Source of the DNA: Clostridia bacterium
Lineage (GTDB): Bacteria > Bacillota > Clostridia > Oscillospirales > Acutalibacteraceae
Direction: 5' to 3'
DNA: 13,997 bases
Assembly: GCA_017425745.1 (NCBI GenBank)
Contig: JAFOXT010000264.1
Coordinates: 1-13,997, forward strand
The notes below the pieces were generated by a model that did not search any database, was not told the DNA's origin, and worked only from the letters and a program-made list of their open reading frames with translations. Shown one piece after another: positions 1-6,670 of this stretch. The position numbers were made by a program, and so were the translations under genes. Within the stretch, counting starts at the first letter, position 1. Each line of letters begins with the position of its first letter.

Positions 1-336
1 AAGGAAGGCGGCTACGCTCTTCTCAGACTTCCCTCAGGCGAACTTCGTAAGGTTCCCGAAGGTTGTATGGCAACAGTAGGCGTTGTAGGCAATGAAGATC
101 ACGAAAACGTGAAGATCGGTAAGGCTGGCCGTACCCGTCATATGGGTATCAGACCTACAGTTCGTGGTTCAGTAATGAACCCCTGCGACCATCCTCACGG
201 TGGTGGTGAAGGTAAATCACCCATCGGTCGTCCCGGCCCTGTTACACCTTGGGGCAAGCCTGCTCTCGGCTACAAGACTCGTGCTAAGAAGAATCGTTCA
301 GACAAGCTTATTGTTAAGCGTCGTAACGACAAATAA
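1..336 (+). CDS. rplB: 50S ribosomal protein L2, C-terminal part (5' end outside window)
   Basis: This is the last 111 residues of L2, the 50S protein that helps shape the peptidyl-transferase region and subunit association. The open frame runs from the first base of the window, so the ATG at 67 is an internal methionine (residue 23 of the fragment) and not the start. The family is about 275 residues, so roughly 60% lies upstream. The fragment carries the hallmark DHPHGGGEG loop at fragment residues 63-71, which includes the conserved histidine linked to peptidyl transfer in E. coli L2. The Lys/Arg-rich tail ends KRRNDK. It is followed after 24 nt by rpsS, the standard S10-operon order. Confidence 0.98.
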   Translation, partial: KEGGYALLRLPSGELRKVPEGCMATVGVVGNEDHENVKIGKAGRTRHMGIRPTVRGSVMNPCDHPHGGGEGKSPIGRPGPVTPWGKPALGYKTRAKKNRSDKLIVKRRNDK

Positions 337-360
337 GGTCGATGAAAGGAGCTAAGAATA

Positions 361-642
361 ATGAGCAGAAGCACTAAAAAAGGATTCTACGTAGACGCTA
401 AACTCTACGACAGAGTCGTTAAGATGAATGAAAAGGGCGAGAAAATCGTTCTTAAGACATGGAGCCGCAGCTCCACAATCTTCCCCGAATTCGTTGGCCA
501 CACATTCGCAGTACATGACGGACGCAAGCACGTTCCCGTTTATGTAACAGAAGATATGATCGGTCACAAGCTCGGCGAATTTGCTCCGACACGTACCTTC
601 AGAGGTCATGCCGGTTCAAAAACCTCAAACAACGGTAAATAA
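361..642 (+). CDS. rpsS: 30S ribosomal protein S19
   Basis: S19 is a 30S head protein near the A-site finger that works with S13. The 93-residue length is normal for the family. It begins with the typical SRSTKKGFYVD segment and contains the conserved TWSRSSTIFPEFVGHTFAVHDG and HKLGEFAPTRTFRGH stretches. AAAGGAG at 347-353 region lies just before the ATG and fixes the start. It sits between rplB and rplV as in nearly all bacteria, so co-transcription is expected. Confidence 0.98.
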   Translation: MSRSTKKGFYVDAKLYDRVVKMNEKGEKIVLKTWSRSSTIFPEFVGHTFAVHDGRKHVPVYVTEDMIGHKLGEFAPTRTFRGHAGSKTSNNGK

Positions 643-662
643 GTCGAAAGGAGTGTATTAAA

Positions 663-995
663 GTGGAAGCAACAGCAAAAGTTACTTTTGTGCGCATTGC
701 GCCCCGTAAGGTAAAGATCGTTCTTGACCTTATCAGAAATCAGCCTGCAGAAAAAGCAGCAGCAATTCTCAAATACACGCCTAAGGCTGCGTGTGAGGTT
801 GTAGGTAAGCTTTTAAAGTCAGCTATGGCTAATGCAGAAAACAAAGATATGGATATGTCAAAGCTCTATGTAGCAGAATGCTACGTTGGCCAGGGTCCCA
901 CTCTTAAGAGAATCAGACCCAGAGCACAGGGCAGAGCATTCCGCATCAACAAAAAGACATCTCACATTACCCTTGTACTCAAGGAAATGGAATAA
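663..995 (+). CDS. rplV: 50S ribosomal protein L22 (GTG start)
   Basis: L22 binds 23S rRNA and its long beta-hairpin lines the peptide exit tunnel. The 110-residue product has the family RIAPRKVKIVLDLIR helix near residues 11-24 and the basic RIRPRAQGRAFRINKKTSHI hairpin and strand near the C-terminus. The start is GTG at 663: AAAGGAG at 647-653 sits 9 nt upstream, and the N-terminus MEATAKVTFVRIAPRK matches the usual family start. A GTG start is unusual in this operon, where nearly all genes use ATG. It is followed after 19 nt by rpsC. Confidence 0.97.
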   Translation: MEATAKVTFVRIAPRKVKIVLDLIRNQPAEKAAAILKYTPKAACEVVGKLLKSAMANAENKDMDMSKLYVAECYVGQGPTLKRIRPRAQGRAFRINKKTSHITLVLKEME

Positions 996-1014
996 GTAAG
1001 GAGGAGGTTAAATC

Positions 1015-1722
1015 ATGGGCCAGAAAATTAATCCCACCGGTCTCAGAATCGGTGTAATCAAAGACTGGGAATCCCGTTGGTATGCTAAGAAGGCAGACTT
1101 CGGCGACACCCTTGTAGAAGACTACGAACTTCGTGAATATCTCCTCGAAACTCTTGCTCCCGCCGGAGTTCCCAAGGTAGAGATTGAAAGAACAGCTAAG
1201 CGTGTTCGTATCAACATTCACGTTGCAAAGCCCGGTATGGTAATCGGCCGCGGCGGCGCAGAAATCGAGAAGCTCAAGGCTACTCTTGAAAAGAAGATCG
1301 GCAAGGAAGTTTCTCTCAACATTATCGAAATCAAGAACCCCGATGTAAACGCTCAGCTCGTTGCTGAAAGCATTGCATCACAGCTCGAAAGAAGAATTTC
1401 TTTCCGTCGTGCTCTCAAGCAGGCTATCGGCCGTGCAATGAAGCTCGGTGCTAAGGGTATCAAGTGTCAGGTTTCAGGTCGTGTAGGCGGTGCTGAAATC
1501 GCAAGAAGCGAAACATACAAAGAGGGTACAATTCCTCTTCAGACAATCCGTGCTGACATTGACTACGGTTTCGCAGAAGCAAAAACAACTTACGGCCGTA
1601 TCGGCGTAAAAGTATGGATCTACACAGGCGAAGTTCTTCAGGTTTCAAACAACAACGAGAAGCGTGAAAGACCCGCTCGTCGCAGACCCCGCAAGGAAAA
1701 CAGAGAAGGAGGAGCTAAATAA
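1015..1722 (+). CDS. rpsC: 30S ribosomal protein S3
   Basis: S3 is a 30S head protein at the mRNA entry channel with helicase-related function. The 235-residue protein begins MGQKINPTGLRIG. It has a type-II KH RNA-binding domain with the GxxG-type loop GMVIGRGG at residues 74-81, followed by the S3 C-terminal domain (GVKVWIYTGEVL near 200). The last 20 residues are a strongly basic tail, typical of Firmicute S3. GGAGG precedes the ATG. The TAA stop overlaps the rplP start by one base (TAATG at 1720-1724), which suggests translational coupling to L16. Confidence 0.98.
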   Translation: MGQKINPTGLRIGVIKDWESRWYAKKADFGDTLVEDYELREYLLETLAPAGVPKVEIERTAKRVRINIHVAKPGMVIGRGGAEIEKLKATLEKKIGKEVSLNIIEIKNPDVNAQLVAESIASQLERRISFRRALKQAIGRAMKLGAKGIKCQVSGRVGGAEIARSETYKEGTIPLQTIRADIDYGFAEAKTTYGRIGVKVWIYTGEVLQVSNNNEKRERPARRRPRKENREGGAK

Positions 1723-2153
1723 TGTTATTACCTAAGCGTGTTAAAAGACGTAAGGTTCAGCGTGGCCGTCTTAAGGGCGCAGCTCATAAGGGCAACAAAG
1801 TAACTTACGGTGATTTCGGTCTTGTAGCTCTCGAACCTTCATGGATCACTTCAAGACAGATTGAAGCAGCCCGTATCGCAATGACTCGTTACATCAAGCG
1901 TGGCGGTCAGGTTTGGATCAAGATTTTCCCCGACAAGCCTATCACTCAGAAGCCTGCTGAAACCCGAATGGGTTCCGGTAAAGGTTCACCCGAATATTGG
2001 GTAGCTGTTGTTAAGCCGGGTAGAGTTATGTTCGAAATTAAGGGCGTTGATGAAGAAGTTGCTCGTGAGGCTATGCGTCTTGCAGCTAACAAGCTTCCCA
2101 TCAAGTGCAAGTTCGTAACTAAAGCAGAACAGGAAAAGGAAGGTGTACAGTAA
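1722..2153 (+). CDS. rplP: 50S ribosomal protein L16
   Basis: L16 sits near the A-site tRNA elbow and organises the central protuberance side of 23S rRNA. Its 143 residues are the expected length. It begins MLLPKRVKRRKVQRGRLKG and contains the conserved KPITQKPAETRMGSGKGSPEYWVAVVKPG segment in the middle. The ATG overlaps the rpsC stop, and its Shine-Dalgarno (AGAAGGAGG at 1705-1713) lies within rpsC codons. Its own stop overlaps rpmC by one base in the same way. Confidence 0.98.
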   Translation: MLLPKRVKRRKVQRGRLKGAAHKGNKVTYGDFGLVALEPSWITSRQIEAARIAMTRYIKRGGQVWIKIFPDKPITQKPAETRMGSGKGSPEYWVAVVKPGRVMFEIKGVDEEVAREAMRLAANKLPIKCKFVTKAEQEKEGVQ

Positions 2154-2356
2154 TGAAAGCAAATGAAATCAGAAAACTGTCCGCCGCAGAGATGGATGCT
2201 AAGCTCGCTGAACTTAAGAAAGAGCTTTTCAATCTTCGCTTCCAGCAGGCTGTTAATCAGCTTGATAACCCCATGAGAATCAGTGCTGTTAAGAAGGATA
2301 TCGCAAGAATTAAGACAGTTCAGCGTGATATCGAGCTTCACGGCTCAAATTCTTAA
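2153..2356 (+). CDS. rpmC: 50S ribosomal protein L29
   Basis: L29 is a small helical protein at the exit-tunnel rim, part of the docking site used by trigger factor and SRP together with L23. The 67-residue product is almost entirely two predicted amphipathic helices, with the family signature KELFNLRFQQAVNQLDNP around residues 24-41. The ATG overlaps the rplP stop (TAATG), and the Shine-Dalgarno GGAAAAGGAAGG lies inside the end of rplP. Confidence 0.97.
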   Translation: MKANEIRKLSAAEMDAKLAELKKELFNLRFQQAVNQLDNPMRISAVKKDIARIKTVQRDIELHGSNS

Positions 2357-2372
2357 GAAGGAGGACTGAACA

Positions 2373-2630
2373 ATGAGCGAAAGAAATCTCAGAAAGACTC
2401 AGGTAGGCATCGTATCAAGCGATAAGATGGACAAGACTGTAGTCGTTACAATTAAGGACAAGGTAAGACATCCTCTTTATAAGAAGATCGTTAACCGTAC
2501 AGTAAAGGTTAAGGCACACGACGAAAACAACGAGTGTGGCATCGGTGACCGAGTTCTCGTTATGGAAACTCGCCCTCTTTCAAAGGATAAGAGATGGCGC
2601 GTTGTAGAAATTATTGAAAAAGCCAAATAA
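2373..2630 (+). CDS. rpsQ: 30S ribosomal protein S17
   Basis: S17 is a primary 16S rRNA-binding OB-fold protein. The 85-residue sequence has the family pattern: RKTQVGIVSSDKMDKTVVV at the N-terminus, a central HPLYKKIVNRTVKVKAHDE segment, and a C-terminal TRPLSKDKRWRVVEIIEKAK. AGAAGGAGG stands before the ATG. It follows rpmC at 16 nt and precedes rplN, the canonical order. Confidence 0.98.
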   Translation: MSERNLRKTQVGIVSSDKMDKTVVVTIKDKVRHPLYKKIVNRTVKVKAHDENNECGIGDRVLVMETRPLSKDKRWRVVEIIEKAK

Positions 2631-2658
2631 TTGGTGCAGCTAAAGGAGGCCAAACACA

Positions 2659-3027
2659 ATGATCCAGCAGCAGACTTATCTCAAGGTTGCTGACAACACA
2701 GGTGCAAAAGAAATCATGTGCATTCGTGTTCTCGGCGGCACAGGTAGAAGATATGCTAACATCGGCGACGTCATTGTTGCTTCAGTTAAGAAAGCAGCAC
2801 CTGGCGGAGTTGTAAAGAAGGGCGACGTTGTTAAGGCAGTAGTTGTACGTACTGCAACAGGCGTTCGCCGTGATGACGGCACATATATTCGTTTCGACGA
2901 AAACGCAGCCGTAATCATCAAGGAAGATAAAAACCCCAAGGGTACTCGTATCTTTGGACCGGTAGCAAGAGAGCTTCGTGATAAGGATTATATGAAGATT
3001 CTCTCACTCGCTCCCGAAGTACTTTAA
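2659..3027 (+). CDS. rplN: 50S ribosomal protein L14
   Basis: L14 forms an intersubunit bridge with 16S helix 44. At 122 residues it is exactly the usual length. It begins MIQQQTYLKVADNTGAKEIMCIRVLGG and ends with the conserved FGPVARELRDKDYMKILSLAPEVL. The ribosome binding site AAAGGAGG lies at 2642-2649. It is tightly linked to rplX, 12 nt downstream. Confidence 0.98.
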   Translation: MIQQQTYLKVADNTGAKEIMCIRVLGGTGRRYANIGDVIVASVKKAAPGGVVKKGDVVKAVVVRTATGVRRDDGTYIRFDENAAVIIKEDKNPKGTRIFGPVARELRDKDYMKILSLAPEVL

Positions 3028-3039
3028 GGAGGTGTCACG

Positions 3040-3363
3040 ATGAGTAAAGTTCATGTTAAAACAGGCGACCAGGTCGTAGTTATCAACGGTAAAGATCGTG
3101 GTGCCAGAGGTAAAGTAATGGCAGTTAGCCCTGCAGAAGGCAAGGTTATCGTTGAAAAAGTTAACGTTGTTAAAAAGCACGTTAAGCCCCGCAAGATGGG
3201 TGAAGCAGGCGGCATCATCGAGGCAGAAGCAGCTCTTTACGCTTGTAAGGTTCAGCTCCTTTGCCCCAAGTGCGGCAGACCCACAAGAATTGGTCACGTA
3301 ATTGAAAACGGCAAGAAGATGCGCGTTTGCAAGAAGAGTGACTGCGGCGCTAAGTTTGAATAA
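3040..3363 (+). CDS. rplX: 50S ribosomal protein L24 with C-terminal zinc-ribbon-like cysteines
   Basis: L24 is an assembly initiator that binds 23S domain I near the tunnel exit. The 107-residue product has the N-terminal KOW fold (VKTGDQVVVINGKDRGARGKV, residues 6-26) and the conserved VNVVKKHVKPRK segment. Its C-terminal third carries CPKC at residues 75-78 and a second pair C97/C102 spaced CX4C, with an extra cysteine at 69. Some Firmicute L24 proteins have a CX2C...CX2C zinc ribbon here. The wider second pair is a variant, so metal binding is inferred. The Shine-Dalgarno AAGGAGGTG overlaps the rplN stop. Confidence 0.97.
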   Translation: MSKVHVKTGDQVVVINGKDRGARGKVMAVSPAEGKVIVEKVNVVKKHVKPRKMGEAGGIIEAEAALYACKVQLLCPKCGRPTRIGHVIENGKKMRVCKKSDCGAKFE

Positions 3364-3381
3364 TAAGGGAGGAACATGACA

Positions 3382-3921
3382 ATGGCAAGACTTAAAGAAC
3401 TCTATGTCAATGAGGTTGCACCTCAGATGATGAAGAAGTTTGGCTACAAGAGCGTTATGCAAATCCCTAAGCTTGACAAGGTTGTTGTCAACGTAGCTTG
3501 CGGCGAAGCAATCGCTAACTCAAAGGTTCTTGACGCTGTAGTTTCAGATCTCAGACAGATTACAGGTCAGCAGCCCATTCTTTGCAAGGCAAAGAAGTCA
3601 GTAGCTAACTTTAAACTCCGTGAAGGCACGGTTATCGGTGCTAAGGTTACACTCAGAGGCGAAAAGATGTATGAATTTATCGACAGATTCTTCAATCTCG
3701 CTCTCCCCAGAGTTCGTGACTTCAGAGGTATCAACCCCAACGCTTTCGACGGCAGAGGTAACTACTCAGTTGGTATCAAGGAACAGCTTATTTTCCCTGA
3801 AATCGACTACGATAAGATCGACAAAGTTCGTGGTATGGACATCTGCTTCGTAACCACAGCTAACACAGACGAAGAAGCAAGAGAGCTCCTTTCACTTATG
3901 GGCGCTCCCTTCGAGAAATAA
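3382..3921 (+). CDS. rplE: 50S ribosomal protein L5
   Basis: L5 binds 5S rRNA and contacts P-site tRNA in the central protuberance. The frame allows an ATG at 3376, but I prefer the ATG at 3382. GGAGG at 3368-3372 is only 3 nt from the first ATG and a normal 9 nt from the second. The 179-residue product beginning MARLKELYVNEV also matches the family length. Conserved parts include NPKLDKVVVN-like IPKLDKVVVNVACGEA, RQITGQQPILCKAKKSVANFKLREG, and LPRVRDFRGINPNAFDGRGNYS-type motifs. It precedes the zinc-type S14 gene. Confidence 0.97.
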   Translation: MARLKELYVNEVAPQMMKKFGYKSVMQIPKLDKVVVNVACGEAIANSKVLDAVVSDLRQITGQQPILCKAKKSVANFKLREGTVIGAKVTLRGEKMYEFIDRFFNLALPRVRDFRGINPNAFDGRGNYSVGIKEQLIFPEIDYDKIDKVRGMDICFVTTANTDEEARELLSLMGAPFEK

Positions 3922-3939
3922 TTGAGGAGGTAAGTTAAA

Positions 3940-4125
3940 ATGGCTAAAACCGCTATGAAAGTTAAGCAGCAGAGAGCTGCTAAATACTCAACAAGAGCAT
4001 ACAACAGATGCAAAATCTGCGGCAGACCCCACGCTTATCTCCGTAAATACGGAGTATGCCGTATCTGCTTCAGAGAGCTGGCTCACGCAGGACAGATTCC
4101 CGGCGTAAAGAAAGCAAGCTGGTAA
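3940..4125 (+). CDS. rpsZ: 30S ribosomal protein S14, zinc-binding (type Z) form
   Basis: S14 sits in the 30S head near S19 and S3. At 61 residues it is the short zinc-binding form, not the approximately 100-residue zinc-free form. It has a clear CX2C-X12-CX2C cluster at C24, C27, C40 and C43, in the context RCKICGRPHAYLRKYGVCRICFRELA. It ends PGVKKASW, the invariant tail. The zinc form is the one encoded in the spc cluster in Firmicutes. TGAGGAGG before the ATG marks the start. Confidence 0.98.
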   Translation: MAKTAMKVKQQRAAKYSTRAYNRCKICGRPHAYLRKYGVCRICFRELAHAGQIPGVKKASW

Positions 4126-4157
4126 GCAATTGCAAATTTTAAGGAGGTAAAGGAATA

Positions 4158-4556
4158 ATGCAAGTAACAGACGCAATAGCTGATATGCTCACGAGAATTC
4201 GTAACGCAAACGCAGCAAAACACGACTCAGTAAAGATTCCTGCATCCAACATGAAGAAGGCAATTGCTCAGATTCTTGTTGATGAAGGATACATCAAAGG
4301 CTTCACCGTTGAAGAAGACGGTAAGCAGGGTATCATGGAAGTACAGCTTAAGTACGGTCCCGGTAAAACTCAGGTTATCACCGGTCTCAGAAGAGTATCA
4401 AAGCCCGGCTTAAGAATTTACACAAACTGTGAAGATATGCCTAAGGTAATGAAGGGTCTCGGTATCGCAATCCTTTCAACACCCAAGGGTATCATGACTG
4501 ACAAGGACGCACGCAAGGCAAATGTCGGCGGTGAAGTTCTTGCATTCATCTGGTAA
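4158..4556 (+). CDS. rpsH: 30S ribosomal protein S8
   Basis: S8 is a primary 16S rRNA binder of the central domain and, in E. coli, the feedback regulator of the spc operon. The 132-residue product has the family start (DAIADMLTRIRNANAAKHDSV) and C-terminal KARKANVGGEVLAFIW-like end (DKDARKANVGGEVLAFIW). AAGGAGG lies at 4141-4147. The E. coli S8 target lies in the rplX-rplE area. I see no convincing S8-site mimic there, so autoregulation is not claimed. Confidence 0.98.
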   Translation: MQVTDAIADMLTRIRNANAAKHDSVKIPASNMKKAIAQILVDEGYIKGFTVEEDGKQGIMEVQLKYGPGKTQVITGLRRVSKPGLRIYTNCEDMPKVMKGLGIAILSTPKGIMTDKDARKANVGGEVLAFIW

Positions 4557-4568
4557 GGAGGTGCTGAT

Positions 4569-5111
4569 ATGTCAAGAATAGGTAGAGCTCCCATTACAAT
4601 TCCCGCAGGAGTTGAAGTCAAAGTTGACGGCAGCACAGTTTCAGTTAAGGGCCCCAAGGGCACACTTACCAAGACTATGCACAGCAACATGACAATCGCT
4701 ATGGAAGGCAACGTAATCACAGTTAGCCGTCCTAACGATCTTAAGGAAAACAGATCACTTCATGGTCTTACTCGTACACTTATCGCAAACATGATTGAAG
4801 GCGTAGCTAACGGCTACAAGAAAGAGCTTGAAATCAACGGTATCGGTTATCGTGCTGAAATGAAGGGTAAGGATCTCGTTATGAAGATCGGTTACTCACA
4901 CGACGTTGTAATGCCTCAGCCCGAAGGTATCACTGTTGAAGTTCCCGCTCCCAACAAAATCATCGTTAGTGGTGCTGATAAGGAAAAGGTTGGCCAGTTT
5001 GCAGCAGAAGTTCGTGAAAAGAGACTTCCCGAACCTTACAAGGGCAAGGGTATCAAGTATGTTGACGAATACATCCGCCGCAAAGAAGGTAAAGCCGGTA
5101 AGGGTAAATAA
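4569..5111 (+). CDS. rplF: 50S ribosomal protein L6
   Basis: L6 binds 23S domain VI near the sarcin-ricin loop and the factor-binding site. The 180-residue protein shows the duplicated L6 fold. The first repeat starts MSRIGRAPITIPAGVEV with VSVKGPKGTL. The second includes ANMIEGVANGYKKELEINGIGYRA. It ends with the signature LPEPYKGKGIKYVDEYIRRKEGKAGKGK. The Shine-Dalgarno AAGGAGGTG (4555-4563) overlaps the rpsH stop codon, so re-initiation after S8 is likely. Confidence 0.98.
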   Translation: MSRIGRAPITIPAGVEVKVDGSTVSVKGPKGTLTKTMHSNMTIAMEGNVITVSRPNDLKENRSLHGLTRTLIANMIEGVANGYKKELEINGIGYRAEMKGKDLVMKIGYSHDVVMPQPEGITVEVPAPNKIIVSGADKEKVGQFAAEVREKRLPEPYKGKGIKYVDEYIRRKEGKAGKGK

Positions 5112-5135
5112 GATTGGTAAAGGAGTGACATTTAA

Positions 5136-5495
5136 ATGGTTTCTAAGCAAGATAGCAATAAAGCAAGAAAGAAGAGACAAAAGAGAGTACGTGCTAAGAT
5201 CAGCGGTACAGCAGCTTGTCCTCGTCTGAATGTTTACCGTTCACTCAGCCACATCTACGCTCAGTTAATCGACGACGTAAACGGTGTTACCCTTGCGTCA
5301 GCATCATCAGTTGAGAAAGATTTCACTGAGTACGGCGGTAACAAAGAAGCAGCTCACAAAGTGGGCGAAACATTAGCAAAACGCGCTCTCGAAAAGGGCA
5401 TTGAAGAATGCGTATTCGACAGAAGCGGTTACATCTATCACGGTCGTGTACAGGAGCTTGCAGAAGGCGCTCGTGCCGGCGGCCTGAAGTTCTAA
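5136..5495 (+). CDS. rplR: 50S ribosomal protein L18
   Basis: L18 binds 5S rRNA together with L5. It is 119 residues long, with a lysine/arginine-rich N-terminus (KARKKRQKRVRAKISG) and the conserved PRLNVYRSLSHIYAQLIDD core. The end is FDRSGYIYHGRVQELAEGARAGGLKF. AAAGGAG precedes the ATG by a normal distance. It lies between rplF and rpsE in the standard spc order. Confidence 0.98.
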   Translation: MVSKQDSNKARKKRQKRVRAKISGTAACPRLNVYRSLSHIYAQLIDDVNGVTLASASSVEKDFTEYGGNKEAAHKVGETLAKRALEKGIEECVFDRSGYIYHGRVQELAEGARAGGLKF

Positions 5496-5513
5496 GCAAG
5501 GAGGAAATTAATT

Positions 5514-6014
5514 ATGACAAAAATTGACGCATCAGCTTATGAACTTACCGAACGTGTTGTAGCTATCAACCGTGTATCAAAGACAGTTAAGGGTGGTAGA
5601 ATTTTCAAGTTCTCAGCTCTTGTAGTTGTTGGTGACGGTAACGGCATTATCGGATTCGGTCTTGGTAAGTCAGGTGAAGTTCCTGACGCAATCCGTAAGG
5701 GTATTGAAGACGCTAAGAAGAATCTTATGAAGGTTTCACTTAAGGGAACAACAATTCCCCACGAAATTATCGGTAAGTTCGGCGCAGGCGTAGTTCTCCT
5801 TAAGCCCGCTGCTCCCGGTACCGGTGTTATCGCCGGCGGCCCGGTTCGTGCTGTTGTTGAAACAGTAGGCATTAAGGATATCCGTACAAAGGCTCTCCGT
5901 TCAAACAATCCTTGTAACGTTGTAAGAGCAACAATCGACGGTCTTTCAAAGCTTCGCAACATCGAAGAAGTTGCAGAAGTTCGCGGAAAGAGCGCAAAAG
6001 AAATCTTAGGTTAA
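5514..6014 (+). CDS. rpsE: 30S ribosomal protein S5
   Basis: S5 acts at the mRNA entry tunnel and in decoding fidelity. The 166-residue protein has the N-terminal double-stranded-RNA-binding-like fold with the signature from NRVSKTVKGGRIFKFSALVV to GFGLGKSGEVPDAIRKGIEDAKKNL. The second domain contains LLKPAAPGTGVIAGGPVRAVVE and NNPCNVVRATIDGL. Length is typical of Firmicutes. AAGGAGG precedes the ATG, and rpmD begins 15 nt after its stop. Confidence 0.98.
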   Translation: MTKIDASAYELTERVVAINRVSKTVKGGRIFKFSALVVVGDGNGIIGFGLGKSGEVPDAIRKGIEDAKKNLMKVSLKGTTIPHEIIGKFGAGVVLLKPAAPGTGVIAGGPVRAVVETVGIKDIRTKALRSNNPCNVVRATIDGLSKLRNIEEVAEVRGKSAKEILG

Positions 6015-6029
6015 GGAGGGCGTACAATT

Positions 6030-6209
6030 ATGGCAGATATTAAGGTAAAGCTCGTAAAAAGCCTTATCGGTTCAAAGAAGGCTCAGATTGCTACCGCCAA
6101 CTCACTTGGTCTTAAGAAAATCGGGGATGTATCAGTTCAGCCGAACAATCCTCAGACTCAGGGTAAGGTAAAGAAGATTTCTCACCTTATCGAGACCACT
6201 GAAGCATAA
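6030..6209 (+). CDS. rpmD: 50S ribosomal protein L30
   Basis: L30 is a small 50S protein, missing in some bacteria but present here. Direct translation from the ATG at 6030 gives 59 residues, MADIKVKLVKSLIGSKKAQI at the N-terminus, then ATANSLGLKKIGDVSVQPNN, and ends SHLIETTEA before TAA at 6207-6209. The pattern matches L30: a first strand VKLVKSLIG, helix, then an LGLKKIG turn and a terminal VKKISHLI strand. AAGGAGGG lies at 6013-6020. It sits between rpsE and rplO exactly where rpmD belongs. Confidence 0.97.
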   Translation: MADIKVKLVKSLIGSKKAQIATANSLGLKKIGDVSVQPNNPQTQGKVKKISHLIETTEA

Positions 6210-6225
6210 TAGAGGAGGTGCGAAT

Positions 6226-6669
6226 ATGAAATTGCACGAACTTTCACCCGTAGCTGGCTCAAACAAGGCTCGTAAACGTATCGGTCGTGGTCCTGCATCA
6301 GGTCAGGGTAAAACAGCCGGTAAGGGTCATAAGGGCCAGAAGGCACGTGCCGGCAGAGGCATGCGTCCCGGCTTTGAAGGCGGTCAGATGCCCCTTCAGA
6401 GAAGACTTCCCAAGAGAGGCTTCAACAACATTTTCGGTACAGAAATGGCAATCGTAAACGTTGCAGCTCTTGACAAGGCTTACGAAGCTGGCGAAACAGT
6501 AACAATTGATTCACTCATCGAAAAGGGTCTTGTTAAAAAGGTTCTTGACGGTGTAAAAGTACTCGGTCACGGTGAGCTCAGCAAGGCTCTCACAGTTCAG
6601 GCTAACGCTTTCAGCGAATCTGCAAAGCAGAAGATTGAGGCAGCAGGCGGAAAGACCGAGGTGATCTGA
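6226..6669 (+). CDS. rplO: 50S ribosomal protein L15
   Basis: L15 is a late-assembly 50S protein with an extended glycine- and arginine-rich N-terminal arm (KRIGRGPASGQGKTAGKGHKG, near residues 17-37) threading into 23S rRNA. It continues RPGFEGGQMPLQRRLPKRGF and has a compact C-terminal domain ending AAGGKTEVI. The 147 residues fit the family. AGAGGAGGTG precedes the ATG. Its last codons contain GAGGTGATC (6658-6666), which serves as an extended Shine-Dalgarno for secY one base after its stop. Confidence 0.98.
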   Translation: MKLHELSPVAGSNKARKRIGRGPASGQGKTAGKGHKGQKARAGRGMRPGFEGGQMPLQRRLPKRGFNNIFGTEMAIVNVAALDKAYEAGETVTIDSLIEKGLVKKVLDGVKVLGHGELSKALTVQANAFSESAKQKIEAAGGKTEVI

Positions 6670-6670
6670 T

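Noticed and set aside
1946..2341. 131-codon minus-strand frame opposite rplP and rpmC
   Set aside because: It is the shadow of two unmistakable ribosomal protein genes, with no recognisable domain and serine/leucine-rich noise.
3376..3381. Upstream ATG as rplE start
   Set aside because: It is only 3 nt after the GGAGG; the ATG at 3382 has normal spacing and gives the usual L5 N-terminus.
5537..5962. 141-codon minus-strand frame opposite rpsE
   Set aside because: It lies wholly antisense to S5, with no start signal and no known fold; it follows from the codon pattern of S5.
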